This document shows, in pieces, positions 8,089 to 16,219 of a DNA stretch of 64,000 nt (positions are counted from its first letter, which is position 1; every line of letters begins with the position of its first letter). The stretch lies in contig NZ_RQIH01000011.1 of the NCBI RefSeq assembly GCF_003939025.1, positions 1-64,000 of the forward strand, given 5' to 3'. The position numbers were made by a program, and so were the translations under genes. The notes beneath the pieces are model-generated. The model did no database searches and was not told the DNA's origin. It saw only the letters and a list, made by a program, of their open reading frames with translations. The stretch is from Rhizobium sophoriradicis. GTDB taxonomy: Bacteria; Pseudomonadota; Alphaproteobacteria; Rhizobiales; Rhizobiaceae.

Positions 8089-9029
8089 GCCTTGCGGCCC
8101 AGTTCGAGCAGCCGGCTCATCGAGATCGATCCGACAGGCGCCTTCTCGCCATCCTGCACCGCCGCCTCGTCGACCCCCTGCCAAATCATTTCGGCGAGCG
8201 CGTCGCGGAGACTGAGCGACTGCGGCAGAGCATAGGCAAGCCCGCTTTTGGCCGGCTCCATGCTCTCCTTCAGCGGCAGCAGCGACATCAGCTTCAGCGC
8301 CCGGTCGGAGGTCCCGGTCAGTTGCTGGACGAAGGGATCGGCGGGTTCGGTGAGGATCTTTTCCGGGGTCGAGCATTGCAGCAATCTGCCTTGGCTCATC
8401 ACCGCGATCTGATTGCCGAGATGGAAGGCCTCGTCCATATCGTGGGTGACGAGAATGATAGTGGTGCCAAACTGCTTCTGGATCGCCAGGAGGTCGTCCT
8501 GCGCCTTGCCGCGGATGACGGGATCGAGGGCGCCGAAAGGCTCGTCCATCAACAGCAGTTCCGGTTCGGCCGCCAGCGCCCGGGCGACGCCGACGCGCTG
8601 CTGCTGGCCGCCGGAAAGCTGATGCGGATATTTGTTGGCGAAATCAGCCGGATCGAGGTTGAACAGCCCGAGCAGCTCTTCGACGCGCGCTGCGATGCGC
8701 CTCGAATCCCATTCGAGCAGCTGCGGCACGGTGGCGATATTCTGCGCCACGGTCCGATGCGGAAAGAGCCCGTGCCCTTGGATGGCATAACCGATCCGGC
8801 GGCGAAGCTCGGTCACCTCGACGTCCATCACATTCTGGCCGCCGACGAAGATCTCGCCTTCGGTGATCGGCACCAGCCGGTTGATCATCCGCATCAGCGT
8901 CGACTTGCCGGAGCCGGACGTGCCGACGATGACGGTGATTTCGCCCTTCTCGACCTGCATCGAGACATTGTCGACGACGGTGGCGGCGCCATAGCGCTTG
9001 GTGACGTTCCTGATCTCGATCATGCTCAT
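8085..9029 (-). CDS. yehX: Osmoprotectant ABC transporter ATP-binding protein (YehX-like)
   Basis: Powers the importer from the cytoplasmic side. The 314-residue protein starts MIEIRNVTKRYG. It carries Walker A GTSGSGKST near residue 40, Q-loop IGYAIQGHGLFPH, signature LSGGQQQRVG near 137 and Walker B LLMDEPFGALD near 157. The switch region ILVTHDMDEA follows, and there is a ~70-residue C-terminal extension typical of quaternary-amine ATPases. The start at 9029 overlaps the upstream permease stop as ATGA, and its own stop overlaps yehW in the same way. The frame is open far upstream, but the coupled ATG is the supported start. Confidence 0.93.
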   Translation of the reverse strand: MSMIEIRNVTKRYGAATVVDNVSMQVEKGEITVIVGTSGSGKSTLMRMINRLVPITEGEIFVGGQNVMDVEVTELRRRIGYAIQGHGLFPHRTVAQNIATVPQLLEWDSRRIAARVEELLGLFNLDPADFANKYPHQLSGGQQQRVGVARALAAEPELLLMDEPFGALDPVIRGKAQDDLLAIQKQFGTTIILVTHDMDEAFHLGNQIAVMSQGRLLQCSTPEKILTEPADPFVQQLTGTSDRALKLMSLLPLKESMEPAKSGLAYALPQSLSLRDALAEMIWQGVDEAAVQDGEKAPVGSISMSRLLELGRKA

Positions 9030-10192
9030 GCGGCAGGCCCCCGGATGCTGTCGATGACCGCATCGAGGATGACGGCCGATGAGAAGGCGAGGAAGACGGT
9101 CGGAACGGCGCCGAGCAGGACGAGGTCCATCGCCGTCTGACCGAGCCCCTGGAAGATGAAGATGCCGAAGCCGCCGCCGCCGATCAGTGCGGCAATCGTC
9201 ACCATGCCGATCGCCTGCACCAGCACGATGCGAATGCCGGTGAGAATAACCGGAAAGGCGAGTGGCATGTCGATACCAACAAGGATCTGCCGGCGCGTCA
9301 GCCCCATGCCGGCCGCAGCGTCGCGCACCGAGGGGTCGACGCCCTGCAGGCCGACGACGGTGTTGGCGACGATCGGCAGCAGCGAATAGAGCACCAGCGC
9401 GATCAAGGCCGGCGCCGTGCCGATGCCGCGAATGCCGATAGCGGCGGCCAGGGGCACATGCGTGGCGAGATAACCGAGCGGCAGCATCAGCAGGCCGAAG
9501 AGCGCGAGACTCGGGATCGTCTGAATGAGGCTCAAACCCTGCAGCACCACCGCCCGCAGCCTCGGCACCCAGAAGCAGAGGATGCCGAGCGGCAGGCCGA
9601 GAATGATGGCGATGGCAAGCGAGCCGAGCGCCAGCAGCAGATGCGAGATCGCTTCCGTCTCGAATTGCGGCGCCCGCGTCGAAAATTCCTTCATAATCGA
9701 CAGGCTGTCGAGCAGGCCGGAGGAAAGCGAGATGAACAGCAGCGCCGTATAGGCGGCCAGCGCCGCCACCCGCATCCACGGCGCCAGCCTTATCTTCACC
9801 AGCGCATCAGAGATGACGAGGCCGATCACCGCGAACAGCACCCAGAAGCCGCCGCCGGGCGTCATGCGCGCCACGGTGCTGCCGGGCGGCGTCGCCGCGC
9901 TCGAGACGAGACCGATCGCAACGACCAGCGCCGCAAGGCAGAGTGTCGCGATGACAAGACGCGCCAAGGCGTTGCGGAGAAACAGCGTCGCCACGGCCGT
10001 GAGAATAAGGAGGGCGGTCAGGATGACGACGGAAGGCTGGGGAAGCAGCTGAGCCAGCAGCATCGGTTTGCCGGCGGCGATGCGGTTCGCCTTGACGTAG
10101 ATGAAGGGCATCAGTGCGGTGGCCGCAATGCCGCCGGCCACCAGAACCACGCCGAGCCGATCCAGCCTGCGGACCGCTGAGGTTTCGTCCAT
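9026..10192 (-). CDS. yehY: Osmoprotectant ABC transporter permease (YehY-like)
   Basis: The longer permease, 388 residues, close to the 385 of E. coli YehY. It has three to four extra N-terminal membrane segments (residues ~15-160), then the conserved five- to six-helix permease core. The coupling loop VGLQGVDPSVRDAAAGMGLT is near residue 280. It pairs with yehW to form the channel. The ATG at 10192 is preceded by AAGG. It lies 57 bases after the binding-protein gene, with a strong hairpin in between that may lower its expression relative to the binding protein. Confidence 0.9.
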   Translation of the reverse strand: MDETSAVRRLDRLGVVLVAGGIAATALMPFIYVKANRIAAGKPMLLAQLLPQPSVVILTALLILTAVATLFLRNALARLVIATLCLAALVVAIGLVSSAATPPGSTVARMTPGGGFWVLFAVIGLVISDALVKIRLAPWMRVAALAAYTALLFISLSSGLLDSLSIMKEFSTRAPQFETEAISHLLLALGSLAIAIILGLPLGILCFWVPRLRAVVLQGLSLIQTIPSLALFGLLMLPLGYLATHVPLAAAIGIRGIGTAPALIALVLYSLLPIVANTVVGLQGVDPSVRDAAAGMGLTRRQILVGIDMPLAFPVILTGIRIVLVQAIGMVTIAALIGGGGFGIFIFQGLGQTAMDLVLLGAVPTVFLAFSSAVILDAVIDSIRGPAA

Positions 10193-10210
10193 CGATCCAA
10201 CCTTATGGGA

Positions 10211-10241
10211 AAAGACGCTCCGCCCGCTGCCGGGCGGAGCG
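10211..10241 (-). terminator. Intercistronic hairpin after osmF
   Basis: A perfect 11-base stem (CGCTCCGCCCG, 10216-10226, with its complement 10231-10241) and a CTGC loop. On the minus strand it is followed by TCTTTTCCC. It lies between the binding-protein stop and the first permease start. It is probably a partial terminator or 3' stabiliser that favours binding-protein mRNA. Confidence 0.65.
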
Positions 10242-10249
10242 GGCGATGA

Positions 10250-11158
10250 TTACTTCAGGAAGCCCTTTTCCTTGAGATAGGCCTCGGCGACGGACTTTGC
10301 CGGCTCGCCGTCGACCTGGATCTTGGCATTGAGCTTGCGCAGCTCGTCGGCGCTCAGGCTCTTGAAGATCGGCGAGAGGATCTCCTCGATCTTCGGATTG
10401 GCTTTCAGAACCTCTTCGCGGATGATCGGGGTGGGCGCATAGACCTGCTGCACACCCTTGTCGTCTTCGAGAACCGTCAATTCGGCCGCTTCGATCGCGC
10501 CGTCGGTGCCGTAGACCATGGCGGTGTTGACGCCGTTCGTCTGGTCGGCCGCCGCCTTGATCGTCGCCGCCGTGTCGCCGCCGGAGAGAACGACCATCTG
10601 ATCAGGCTTTAGCTGGAAGCCGTAGGTCGTCTGGAAGGCGGGAAGCGCGCCGGCCGAGTTGACGAATTCGGAAGACGCCGCAAGCTTGGCGGTGCCGCCG
10701 CCGGCAACCCATTTGCCGAATTCGGACATGGTCTTCAGCTTGTTCGGCTCGGCGACATCGTTGCGCACGGCGAGCGCCCAGGTGTTGTTTGCCGGTGACG
10801 GCGTCAACCAGACGATCTTGTTGGCGTCGTAATCGAGCTTCTTCGCCAGCTCATATCCCTGGTCGTTGTTCTTCCAGGCAGCATCCTCGGCCTTGTTGAA
10901 GAAGAAGCCGGCATTACCGGTATATTCCGGATAAATATCGATTTCGCCTGCGGTGATCGCCTTGCGCACCACGGGTGTGGCACCGAGGGCGATGCGGTCC
11001 TGCGTCTTGATGCCGTTTGCTTCGAGTGCCAGTGCGATGACGTTGCCGAGCAGCGTGCCTTCCGTGTCAATCTTCGACGAGACGACGACGTCTGCGGCCT
11101 GAACCGCACCCGCCGCAAAGGCAGAGAGCGAGACGGCAAGTGCGAGTTTCTTCAGCAT
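10250..11158 (-). CDS. osmF: Osmoprotectant-binding periplasmic protein (OsmF/YehZ-like)
   Basis: A periplasmic receptor of the OpuAC/QAT family, 302 residues. A signal peptide (MLKKLALAVSLSAFAAGAVQA) is cut about residue 22. It continues VVVSSKIDTEGTLLGNVIALALEANG, typical of the OsmF/ChoX-like fold, and has the ligand region EIDIYPEYTGNAGFFF near 78. Gene order (binding protein, long permease, ATPase, short permease) is the same as E. coli yehZYXW, which supports this name over choline-specific ChoXWV. The ligand is not proven. In E. coli this system is induced by osmotic and stationary-phase stress. A divergent double-domain LysR-type gene lies 421 bases away and may be its regulator. Confidence 0.9.
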   Translation of the reverse strand: MLKKLALAVSLSAFAAGAVQAADVVVSSKIDTEGTLLGNVIALALEANGIKTQDRIALGATPVVRKAITAGEIDIYPEYTGNAGFFFNKAEDAAWKNNDQGYELAKKLDYDANKIVWLTPSPANNTWALAVRNDVAEPNKLKTMSEFGKWVAGGGTAKLAASSEFVNSAGALPAFQTTYGFQLKPDQMVVLSGGDTAATIKAAADQTNGVNTAMVYGTDGAIEAAELTVLEDDKGVQQVYAPTPIIREEVLKANPKIEEILSPIFKSLSADELRKLNAKIQVDGEPAKSVAEAYLKEKGFLK

Positions 11159-11579
11159 GGAATATCCCCTGTTTTAACACCGTTGACGTGGCGCAAGCCC
11201 CCCGGCGGGAGGCGTATGCGCAGGAAATCCGCCGGCGAAGGCGACAAGGCCGCCATCATGCCGGAATTGCGTGCGTCATGGAAATAGCGTGCACGCTCGA
11301 AAAATCGATGCAGGCCCCCTCCAGTATTTGCGTTCGCGCCCTTGATTATGGCGGCGAACGCGGCTCGCCGCGCGGAAAGGCATTCCCTTTTCCAGGGTCG
11401 GCGCGATTTGTTTTTGTTCCCTTGCGTGTTTCCGCGATGCTTCCGGTGCTCTTCTGCGGATAACCGCCGCCCGGATTTTTATGACGGCGACGATAGCCCG
11501 GCTCTGTCGAGGCAGGGATATCTTTTTTCGCGAACACATCATATCGTCCAGTTTTTAAAGCGCTTTCCGGAGCCAGCCT
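11159..11579. other. Divergent intergenic region, osmF / LysR gene
   Basis: 421 bases without a convincing gene, between divergent osmF and the LysR-type gene, so both promoters should be here. It contains a perfect 12-base palindrome AGCGTGCACGCT at 11286-11297, directly followed by a second, TCGAAAAATCGA-like repeat at 11298-11309. These are possible operator sites. The part nearest the regulator (11470-11570) is AT-richer. Open frames here lack initiation signals. Confidence 0.45.
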
Positions 11580-12809
11580 TTGCATCTCGGCGCCTTGTTC
11601 ATCATCCGCCACGTCCTGACCTCGGCGTCGGTCCGCGAGACCGCGCGTCGTTTCCAATTGTCGCCCTCCACCGTGTCTGCGGCCATCCGCAATGCCGAGA
11701 CCGAGCTGGCGATGAAGCTGACGGAACGCGCTTCCGGCGAGCTGGTGACGCTGATCGCAGGCGGCGGCGTGCTCGAAGGCCTGGAGCCGATCACGGTCGC
11801 GATCGGCGAACTCTGCCAATTCGCAGGCCAAGTCGGCGCCGGCGGGATCGATGAGGCCTGGGCCGCCCGCATTCCCGTCAAGATCGTCGCGATCGAACGC
11901 TTTCTGGAGGTCGCCGACCAGGGCAGCATCAACCGCGCAGCCCGCCGCCTTCATCTCGGTCAGCCGCAGCTTTCGCTCCAGCTTGCCAATCTTGAGAAAT
12001 TCCTCGGCCGCCGGCTGTTCGAGAGGCAGGCGCAGGGCTCGGTGCTGACTGAAGAGGGCAGGCGCGCCTACCAGATCTTCATGGCGATCAGCCAAGCATG
12101 GAATGATCTGAAGTCCGCGGCCGACGAGCGCTATCGCCGCACCGCCCGGTCGCTGCGCATCGGCTCGATCATCCCGACCGGATCGGAAAGCTGGGTGGCG
12201 CGTTGCCTCGGGCTGCTGGTCTCCGAATGGAACGCGCGCCGCAGCAACAATGCGATCTCGCTGGTCTCGATGACCGCCGACGATCTGCGCGAGGCGCTGA
12301 AAAGTGGCCGCATCGATGTGGCGATCCTGGATTCGGTCTTCGGCCTGGAAGACTTCCGGCATCGCGAACTGCTGCAGACCGACATGGTGGTGATCGCCCC
12401 GCGTCACAGTACGCAAACCTCGGTCGCCGATCTCGTCGCCGCCCATGCGATCTGCATGCCGAGCCCGCGCACCGGCCTCGGCCACGCGGCCATGGCCTTC
12501 AGCGACGAGCGCGCGCCGAACCGGCGCTTGCGCAGCCGCGATATCACCGCGGCGGATTCGCTGCCCGTGATCGTCGATCTCGTCGCCAATCACGGCTATG
12601 TTTCCTTCCTCGGCCGCGTCAGCGCCATGCCGATCGCTGACAAGGTGCGCATCGTCGATCTCGACGAGCATCTGCCGATGTCCTATCACGTCGCCTTCAA
12701 CCACCGCAAAGCCGCCGCCGATGCCTGCGCCGTCATCATCGCGGCGGCGGCAAGAATAACCTCGGAAGCCGTCGCGAAAACCGACGCAGTCAGGGAGAGC
12801 GCAGCATGA
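11580..12809 (+). CDS. LysR-family regulator with two N-terminal HTH domains
   Basis: A predicted DNA-binding transcription regulator of 409 residues, about 100 more than a standard LysR protein. Residues ~3-58 look like a LysR winged helix (IIRHVLTSASVRETARRF then LSPSTVSAAIRNAETEL). Residues ~99-160 are a second, canonical one (AIERFLEVADQGSINRAARR then LGQPQLSLQLANLEK and LGRRLFER). A usual periplasmic-binding-type effector domain follows from ~185 (LRIGSIIPTGSESW). The frame opens just after a stop at 11556. The first start is TTG at 11580 with CCGGAG seven bases upstream, so the first domain is genuinely in frame. It overlaps cutC by ATGA. Effector unknown; osmF is a plausible target. 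Confidence 0.85.
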   Translation: MHLGALFIIRHVLTSASVRETARRFQLSPSTVSAAIRNAETELAMKLTERASGELVTLIAGGGVLEGLEPITVAIGELCQFAGQVGAGGIDEAWAARIPVKIVAIERFLEVADQGSINRAARRLHLGQPQLSLQLANLEKFLGRRLFERQAQGSVLTEEGRRAYQIFMAISQAWNDLKSAADERYRRTARSLRIGSIIPTGSESWVARCLGLLVSEWNARRSNNAISLVSMTADDLREALKSGRIDVAILDSVFGLEDFRHRELLQTDMVVIAPRHSTQTSVADLVAAHAICMPSPRTGLGHAAMAFSDERAPNRRLRSRDITAADSLPVIVDLVANHGYVSFLGRVSAMPIADKVRIVDLDEHLPMSYHVAFNHRKAAADACAVIIAAAARITSEAVAKTDAVRESAA

Positions 12810-13531
12810 CGATCCTGCTGGAAGTCTGCGTCGACAGCGCCGAGGGCCTTGCCGCCGCGATCGAAGGCGGCGCCGGCCGTATCGAACTCTGCTCGGCGCT
12901 GGAACTCGGCGGCCTGACGCCGTTGCCGAGCCTGATGCGGATCGCCGCCCGCGCGCCTATTCCCGTTTACGCGATGATCCGCCCACATGCCGGTCCCTTC
13001 ATTTTTGGTAGCGCCGACGAGGAGGCCATGCTGCTCGATATCGACGCCGTGCGCGCCGCCGGCCTCGCCGGCGTCGTCATCGGCGCCAACCGCCCGGACG
13101 GCACGCTCGACATGCCGCTCATCCACCGCCTGAAGGCGCATGCATCAGGCCTCGGCTCGACGCTGCACCGGGCTTTCGATCTGGTGCCGGATGCCGATGA
13201 GGCGCTGGAGCAGGCGATCGAACTCGGCTGCGAACGCATCCTCACCTCGGGCTGCGCGCTGAAGGCCGCGGATGGCATCGAAACCCTGAAACGCCTGTCG
13301 GCAAAGGCGGCCGGCCGCATATCCATCATGCCCGGCAGCGGCATCCGTCCCGGCAATGTCGGTGCGATATTGCAGGCGACCGGCGCCCGCGAGGTGCATG
13401 GATCCTGCAGCTCACCGGTCGAAAGCGTCGATCCACGTGCGGTCGCTTTCGGTTTCGAGGCGAGGAGCAGCAACAGGACCGATGTCGCGGTGGTCAGGGA
13501 GATGTGCAGGGCGATTGCGGCTGCGGGTTAG
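12806..13531 (+). CDS. cutC: CutC family TIM-barrel protein
   Basis: A 241-residue cytoplasmic protein of the CutC family (LLEVCVDSAEGLAAAIEGGA at the start, RIELCSALELGGLTP, YAMIRPHAGPF, GSGIRPGNV). CutC was linked to copper tolerance in early E. coli work, but that role is disputed and the enzymatic function is unknown. Length and motifs are complete. It is translationally coupled to the double-HTH LysR-type gene (ATGA overlap), so the two are cotranscribed. No copper genes lie nearby, and the context of osmolyte uptake and sugar genes does not support a copper function. Confidence 0.9.
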   Translation: MTILLEVCVDSAEGLAAAIEGGAGRIELCSALELGGLTPLPSLMRIAARAPIPVYAMIRPHAGPFIFGSADEEAMLLDIDAVRAAGLAGVVIGANRPDGTLDMPLIHRLKAHASGLGSTLHRAFDLVPDADEALEQAIELGCERILTSGCALKAADGIETLKRLSAKAAGRISIMPGSGIRPGNVGAILQATGAREVHGSCSSPVESVDPRAVAFGFEARSSNRTDVAVVREMCRAIAAAG

Positions 13532-13575
13532 GGGTTTCGCAATTCCGGACGGAAGCCGTTTTGCGCTTTGGAACG

Positions 13576-13821
13576 ACGCAGCGCTTGTGGGGATGGGTCC
13601 TCGGGTCAAGCCCGAGGACGACGGAGTGTGGGGGAGCGCTTGCGGCAAGGACCGCAGGGGCGTGTGGCTTTATTGGAATTGCCGTCTTTATTTACGCGAT
13701 TCCCACGCAAGACCGCCCCACATTTTGCTGGAATTCCTCCGAACGTCCCGCCTCTTGCCGCATAGGTTTCCCCACTCTCCGTCATACTCGGGCTTGACCC
13801 GAGTATCCACGCCGAGCACTC
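13576..13821 (-). repeat. Composite palindromic repeat, copy 1 (~246 bp)
   Basis: Bounded by two 17-base palindromes, CTCGGGTCAAGCCCGAG at 13600-13616 and its complement at 13787-13803. They are flanked by GACGGAG and by ACGCAGCGCTTG / GAGCACTC. The reverse complement of the whole stretch aligns with 43838-44070, including conserved internal words (GCAAGAGGCG, CCAGCAAAATG, GGTCCTTGCC). It fills the 314-base gap between cutC and the dehydrogenase, where I see no gene. Confidence 0.7.
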
Positions 13822-13845
13822 GACGCCTATGTTAAGCGTTGTCTC

Positions 13846-14865
13846 CTACCCGCCAACCCGGATCACCGCCTTGATCAGCCCGCTCTTTTCATGCGCCCAG
13901 CGGGCGAGATCGCGCGGCGCATCGGCAAGCGTTGTGCGATGGGTGATCAATTTATCCACCGGCACCAATCCCTTGGCGATGGACTCCGCCACATGCTCGA
14001 AATCGGCGCGGGTGGCGTTACGGCTGCCGATCAGCATCATTTCCCGCTTGTGGAACTCGGGATCGGAAAAGCGGATATCGTCCTTGACGACGCTGACCAG
14101 CACCAATGCGCCGCCATGGGCGACGAAGGAGAAGGCTTTCTCCATCGAGGGCCCGTAACCGGTCGCGTCGAAGACGACGTCGAAACCGTCGCCATTGGTT
14201 TTTTCCCGTACGGCATCCGCCGTGCCTTCATTGGCGACGATGCCGGAGGTGAAGCCGAAGCGTTCGGCCGCCATCTGCAGCCGCTCGGCGCTGGTATCGA
14301 GCAGCGTCACGGCATGACCGGCAATGCGCGAAAAGATCGCCGCGCCGAGGCCGATCGGGCCGGCGCCGATGACAAGTGCGCGCGCGCCGGCGCCGGCCAA
14401 CGAGCGGCGCACCGCATGAGCGCCGATCGCCAGAAACTCCGTCGTCGCCGCCGCCTCCAGGCTGAGGCCCTCGGCGGGATAGAGATTGTCTGCCGGAACG
14501 GAAATCTCCTCGCAAAAGGCACCGTCCGTATGGACGCCAAGCACCTTGATGTTGGTGCAGCAGTTCGGCTTGTCCTGGCGGCAGGCGATGCATTGGCCGC
14601 AGGAGAGGTAGGGATTGACGATGACCGGCGTGCCGGCCGCCAAACTCACGCCGTCGCCGGCTTCGATGACCGTCGCCGAGATCTCGTGCCCCATCACCCG
14701 CGGATATTCGAGGAAAGGGTGTTTGCCCTCGAAGATATGATAATCCGTGCCGCAGATGCCGACATGGCTGACGGCAAGGCGCACCCAGCCGGACGCCGGT
14801 GCGGCGGGAGATGGCCGCTCGACGGTCTCGAGCACGCCGGGCTCGCGGCAAACTACTGCTTTCAT
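13846..14865 (-). CDS. Zn-dependent dehydrogenase, LgoD-like (L-galactonate/L-gulonate type)
   Basis: A medium-chain dehydrogenase of 339 residues. Catalytic-zinc motifs are GICGTDYH near residue 37 and GHE near 59. The structural-zinc lobe is CGQCIACRQDKPNC near 89-102, and the Rossmann motif is GAGPIGLGAA near 167. The segments YPRVMGHE, VLGVHTDGAF and FSDPEFHKREMM..GSRNAT closely recall E. coli LgoD (YjjN), which oxidises L-galactonate to D-tagaturonate, and L-gulonate 5-dehydrogenases. It lies just downstream of the sugar transporter and dehydratase genes, separated by a repeat. It probably oxidises a sugar acid or deoxy-sugar acid from the same pathway. The exact substrate is inferred only from family resemblance. 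Confidence 0.85.
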   Translation of the reverse strand: MKAVVCREPGVLETVERPSPAAPASGWVRLAVSHVGICGTDYHIFEGKHPFLEYPRVMGHEISATVIEAGDGVSLAAGTPVIVNPYLSCGQCIACRQDKPNCCTNIKVLGVHTDGAFCEEISVPADNLYPAEGLSLEAAATTEFLAIGAHAVRRSLAGAGARALVIGAGPIGLGAAIFSRIAGHAVTLLDTSAERLQMAAERFGFTSGIVANEGTADAVREKTNGDGFDVVFDATGYGPSMEKAFSFVAHGGALVLVSVVKDDIRFSDPEFHKREMMLIGSRNATRADFEHVAESIAKGLVPVDKLITHRTTLADAPRDLARWAHEKSGLIKAVIRVGG

Positions 14866-14932
14866 GACGGGTCTCGCATTCTTCGTTCTTTACTCTGTGT
14901 CATACCGCCGCTGTTCTGTTCGTGTGGGTAGC

Positions 14933-15043
14933 TGCCCCTCACCCTAACCCTCTCCCCGTAAACGGGGCGAGGGGACTTGCCCTGCACGACGTCAATGGGC
15001 ACGGAGAGGTTGGCGCCGTTTGCCCTTCTCCCCGCGTGCGGGG
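14933..15043. repeat. REP-like palindromic repeat cluster
   Basis: 14933-14976 (GCCCCTCACCCTAACCCTCT, then CCCCGTAAACGGGGCGAGGGG) matches half of the elements around the DUF559 gene at 36 kb. 15025-15043 (TTCTCCCCGCGTGCGGGG) is a second half-unit. The remainder of the gap between the permease and dehydrogenase genes shows no gene. Confidence 0.75.
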
Positions 15044-15124
15044 GTCCGAAGGATGGTCGAGACCTGTGGCTCGACCCCGGCCGGTGGCGGCAGCCGGCCT
15101 GTTCGACCGGCTTCCCTAGGCCTC

Positions 15125-16099
15125 TCAACTGCTCTTGCGGCGGCGCAGCTGGTCGAAGAACACGATCACGATGATCAGGAGACCGGTGATGATGCGCTGC
15201 CAGAACGAGTTGACGTTCAGAAGGTTGGCGCCGTTGTTGATGGTGGCGAGGATGAAGGCGCCGATCAGCGGGCCGTGCACCGAGCCGACCGCGCCGAACA
15301 GGCTGGTGCCGCCGATGACGGAGGAGGCGATCGCCTGCAGTTCCCAGCCGTCGGCCTGCGTCGCATTGCCGATGGCGATGCGCGAGGCGAGCAGCACGCC
15401 GACGAAGGCGGCAAAGCCGGCCGACAGAATATAGGCAAGATAGATCATGCCCTTGACGTTGACGCCGGAAAGACGGGCGGCTTCGGCATTGGAGCCGACC
15501 GCGAAGAGATAGCGGCCCCAGCGGCTCAGGTGCAGGAAGACGAAGGAGGGCACCGCCACCAGGATGACCATCCAGAACAGACTTGGGATGCCGAGGAAAT
15601 CGGCGCGGGCGAAATTGCTGAAGCTCTCATCGGTGATGCTGATCGTCGAACCGTTGGTGATCAGCAGGCCGATGCCGCGCAGCGACGTCAGGGTCGCCAA
15701 CGTGATGATGAACGGCGGCAGGCCCATATGGACGATGCCGAAGCCGTGGAAGGCGCCGATCGCGACGCCCATAGCGAGCGTCAGCAGGATCGCTGCCCAG
15801 AGCGGCACGCCCGCCTGCAACAGCCAGGCGATGATGACGGTGCAGAAGCCGACGATCGCGCCGACCGAAAGATCGATGCCGGCGGTGATGATGACGAAGG
15901 TCTGGCCGAGCGCCAGGATCGCCGTCATCGCGCCCTGACGCAGCAGGTTGGAAATGTTGAGCGGCGTCCAGAAGCTGGCGGTGACGAAGCCGAGCACGAT
16001 CCAGAGGAAGATCAGCAGCCCGATCAGGGTCAGGCCGAACAGGATGTTCATTTTCCGGCGTGGCGGCGGCGCGACAATTTCGGTGGGGGTGGCAGTCAT
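15125..16099 (-). CDS. Sugar ABC transporter permease (RbsC-like)
   Basis: An inner-membrane permease of the ribose/xylose/galactose (CUT2) class, 324 residues with about nine hydrophobic helices. The family motif GQTFVIITAGIDLSVGAIVG lies near residue 65-85. The late conserved block is SSVIGGTSLFGAVGSVHGPLIG near 250. It works with the ATPase and binding protein encoded directly upstream. The ATG at 16099 is separated from the ATPase gene by 120 bases containing an inverted repeat. Substrate is predicted from context to be an L-fucose-like or L-galactose-like sugar, not ribose. Confidence 0.93.
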   Translation of the reverse strand: MTATPTEIVAPPPRRKMNILFGLTLIGLLIFLWIVLGFVTASFWTPLNISNLLRQGAMTAILALGQTFVIITAGIDLSVGAIVGFCTVIIAWLLQAGVPLWAAILLTLAMGVAIGAFHGFGIVHMGLPPFIITLATLTSLRGIGLLITNGSTISITDESFSNFARADFLGIPSLFWMVILVAVPSFVFLHLSRWGRYLFAVGSNAEAARLSGVNVKGMIYLAYILSAGFAAFVGVLLASRIAIGNATQADGWELQAIASSVIGGTSLFGAVGSVHGPLIGAFILATINNGANLLNVNSFWQRIITGLLIIVIVFFDQLRRRKSS

Positions 16100-16116
16100 G
16101 AATTTTTCTCCCTCTT

Positions 16117-16153
16117 AGAGAATTTCCGTTTTTCCGAATGACCGAAATTCTCT
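16117..16153. repeat. Intercistronic inverted repeat
   Basis: AGAGAATTTC (16117-16126) is exactly complementary to GAAATTCTCT (16144-16153), with further CGG/CCG pairing inside. It lies between the ATPase and permease genes of the sugar transporter. It could be a processing or stabilising hairpin. No T-run follows. Confidence 0.55.
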
Positions 16154-16219
16154 ATCTCTTTGTTCTCACGCATTTCCGAACGCAAAACCGCAGCGCGCTT
16201 TCGCTGGAATTGCTTGTGC

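Noticed and set aside
9030..9779. Long N-terminal extension of the osmoprotectant ATPase
   Set aside because: It is an out-of-frame reading of the yehY permease gene; the coupled ATGA start at 9029 gives a normal-length ATPase.
12806..13531. cutC as evidence for copper resistance
   Set aside because: The copper role of the family is disputed and no copper transport or sensing gene is nearby.
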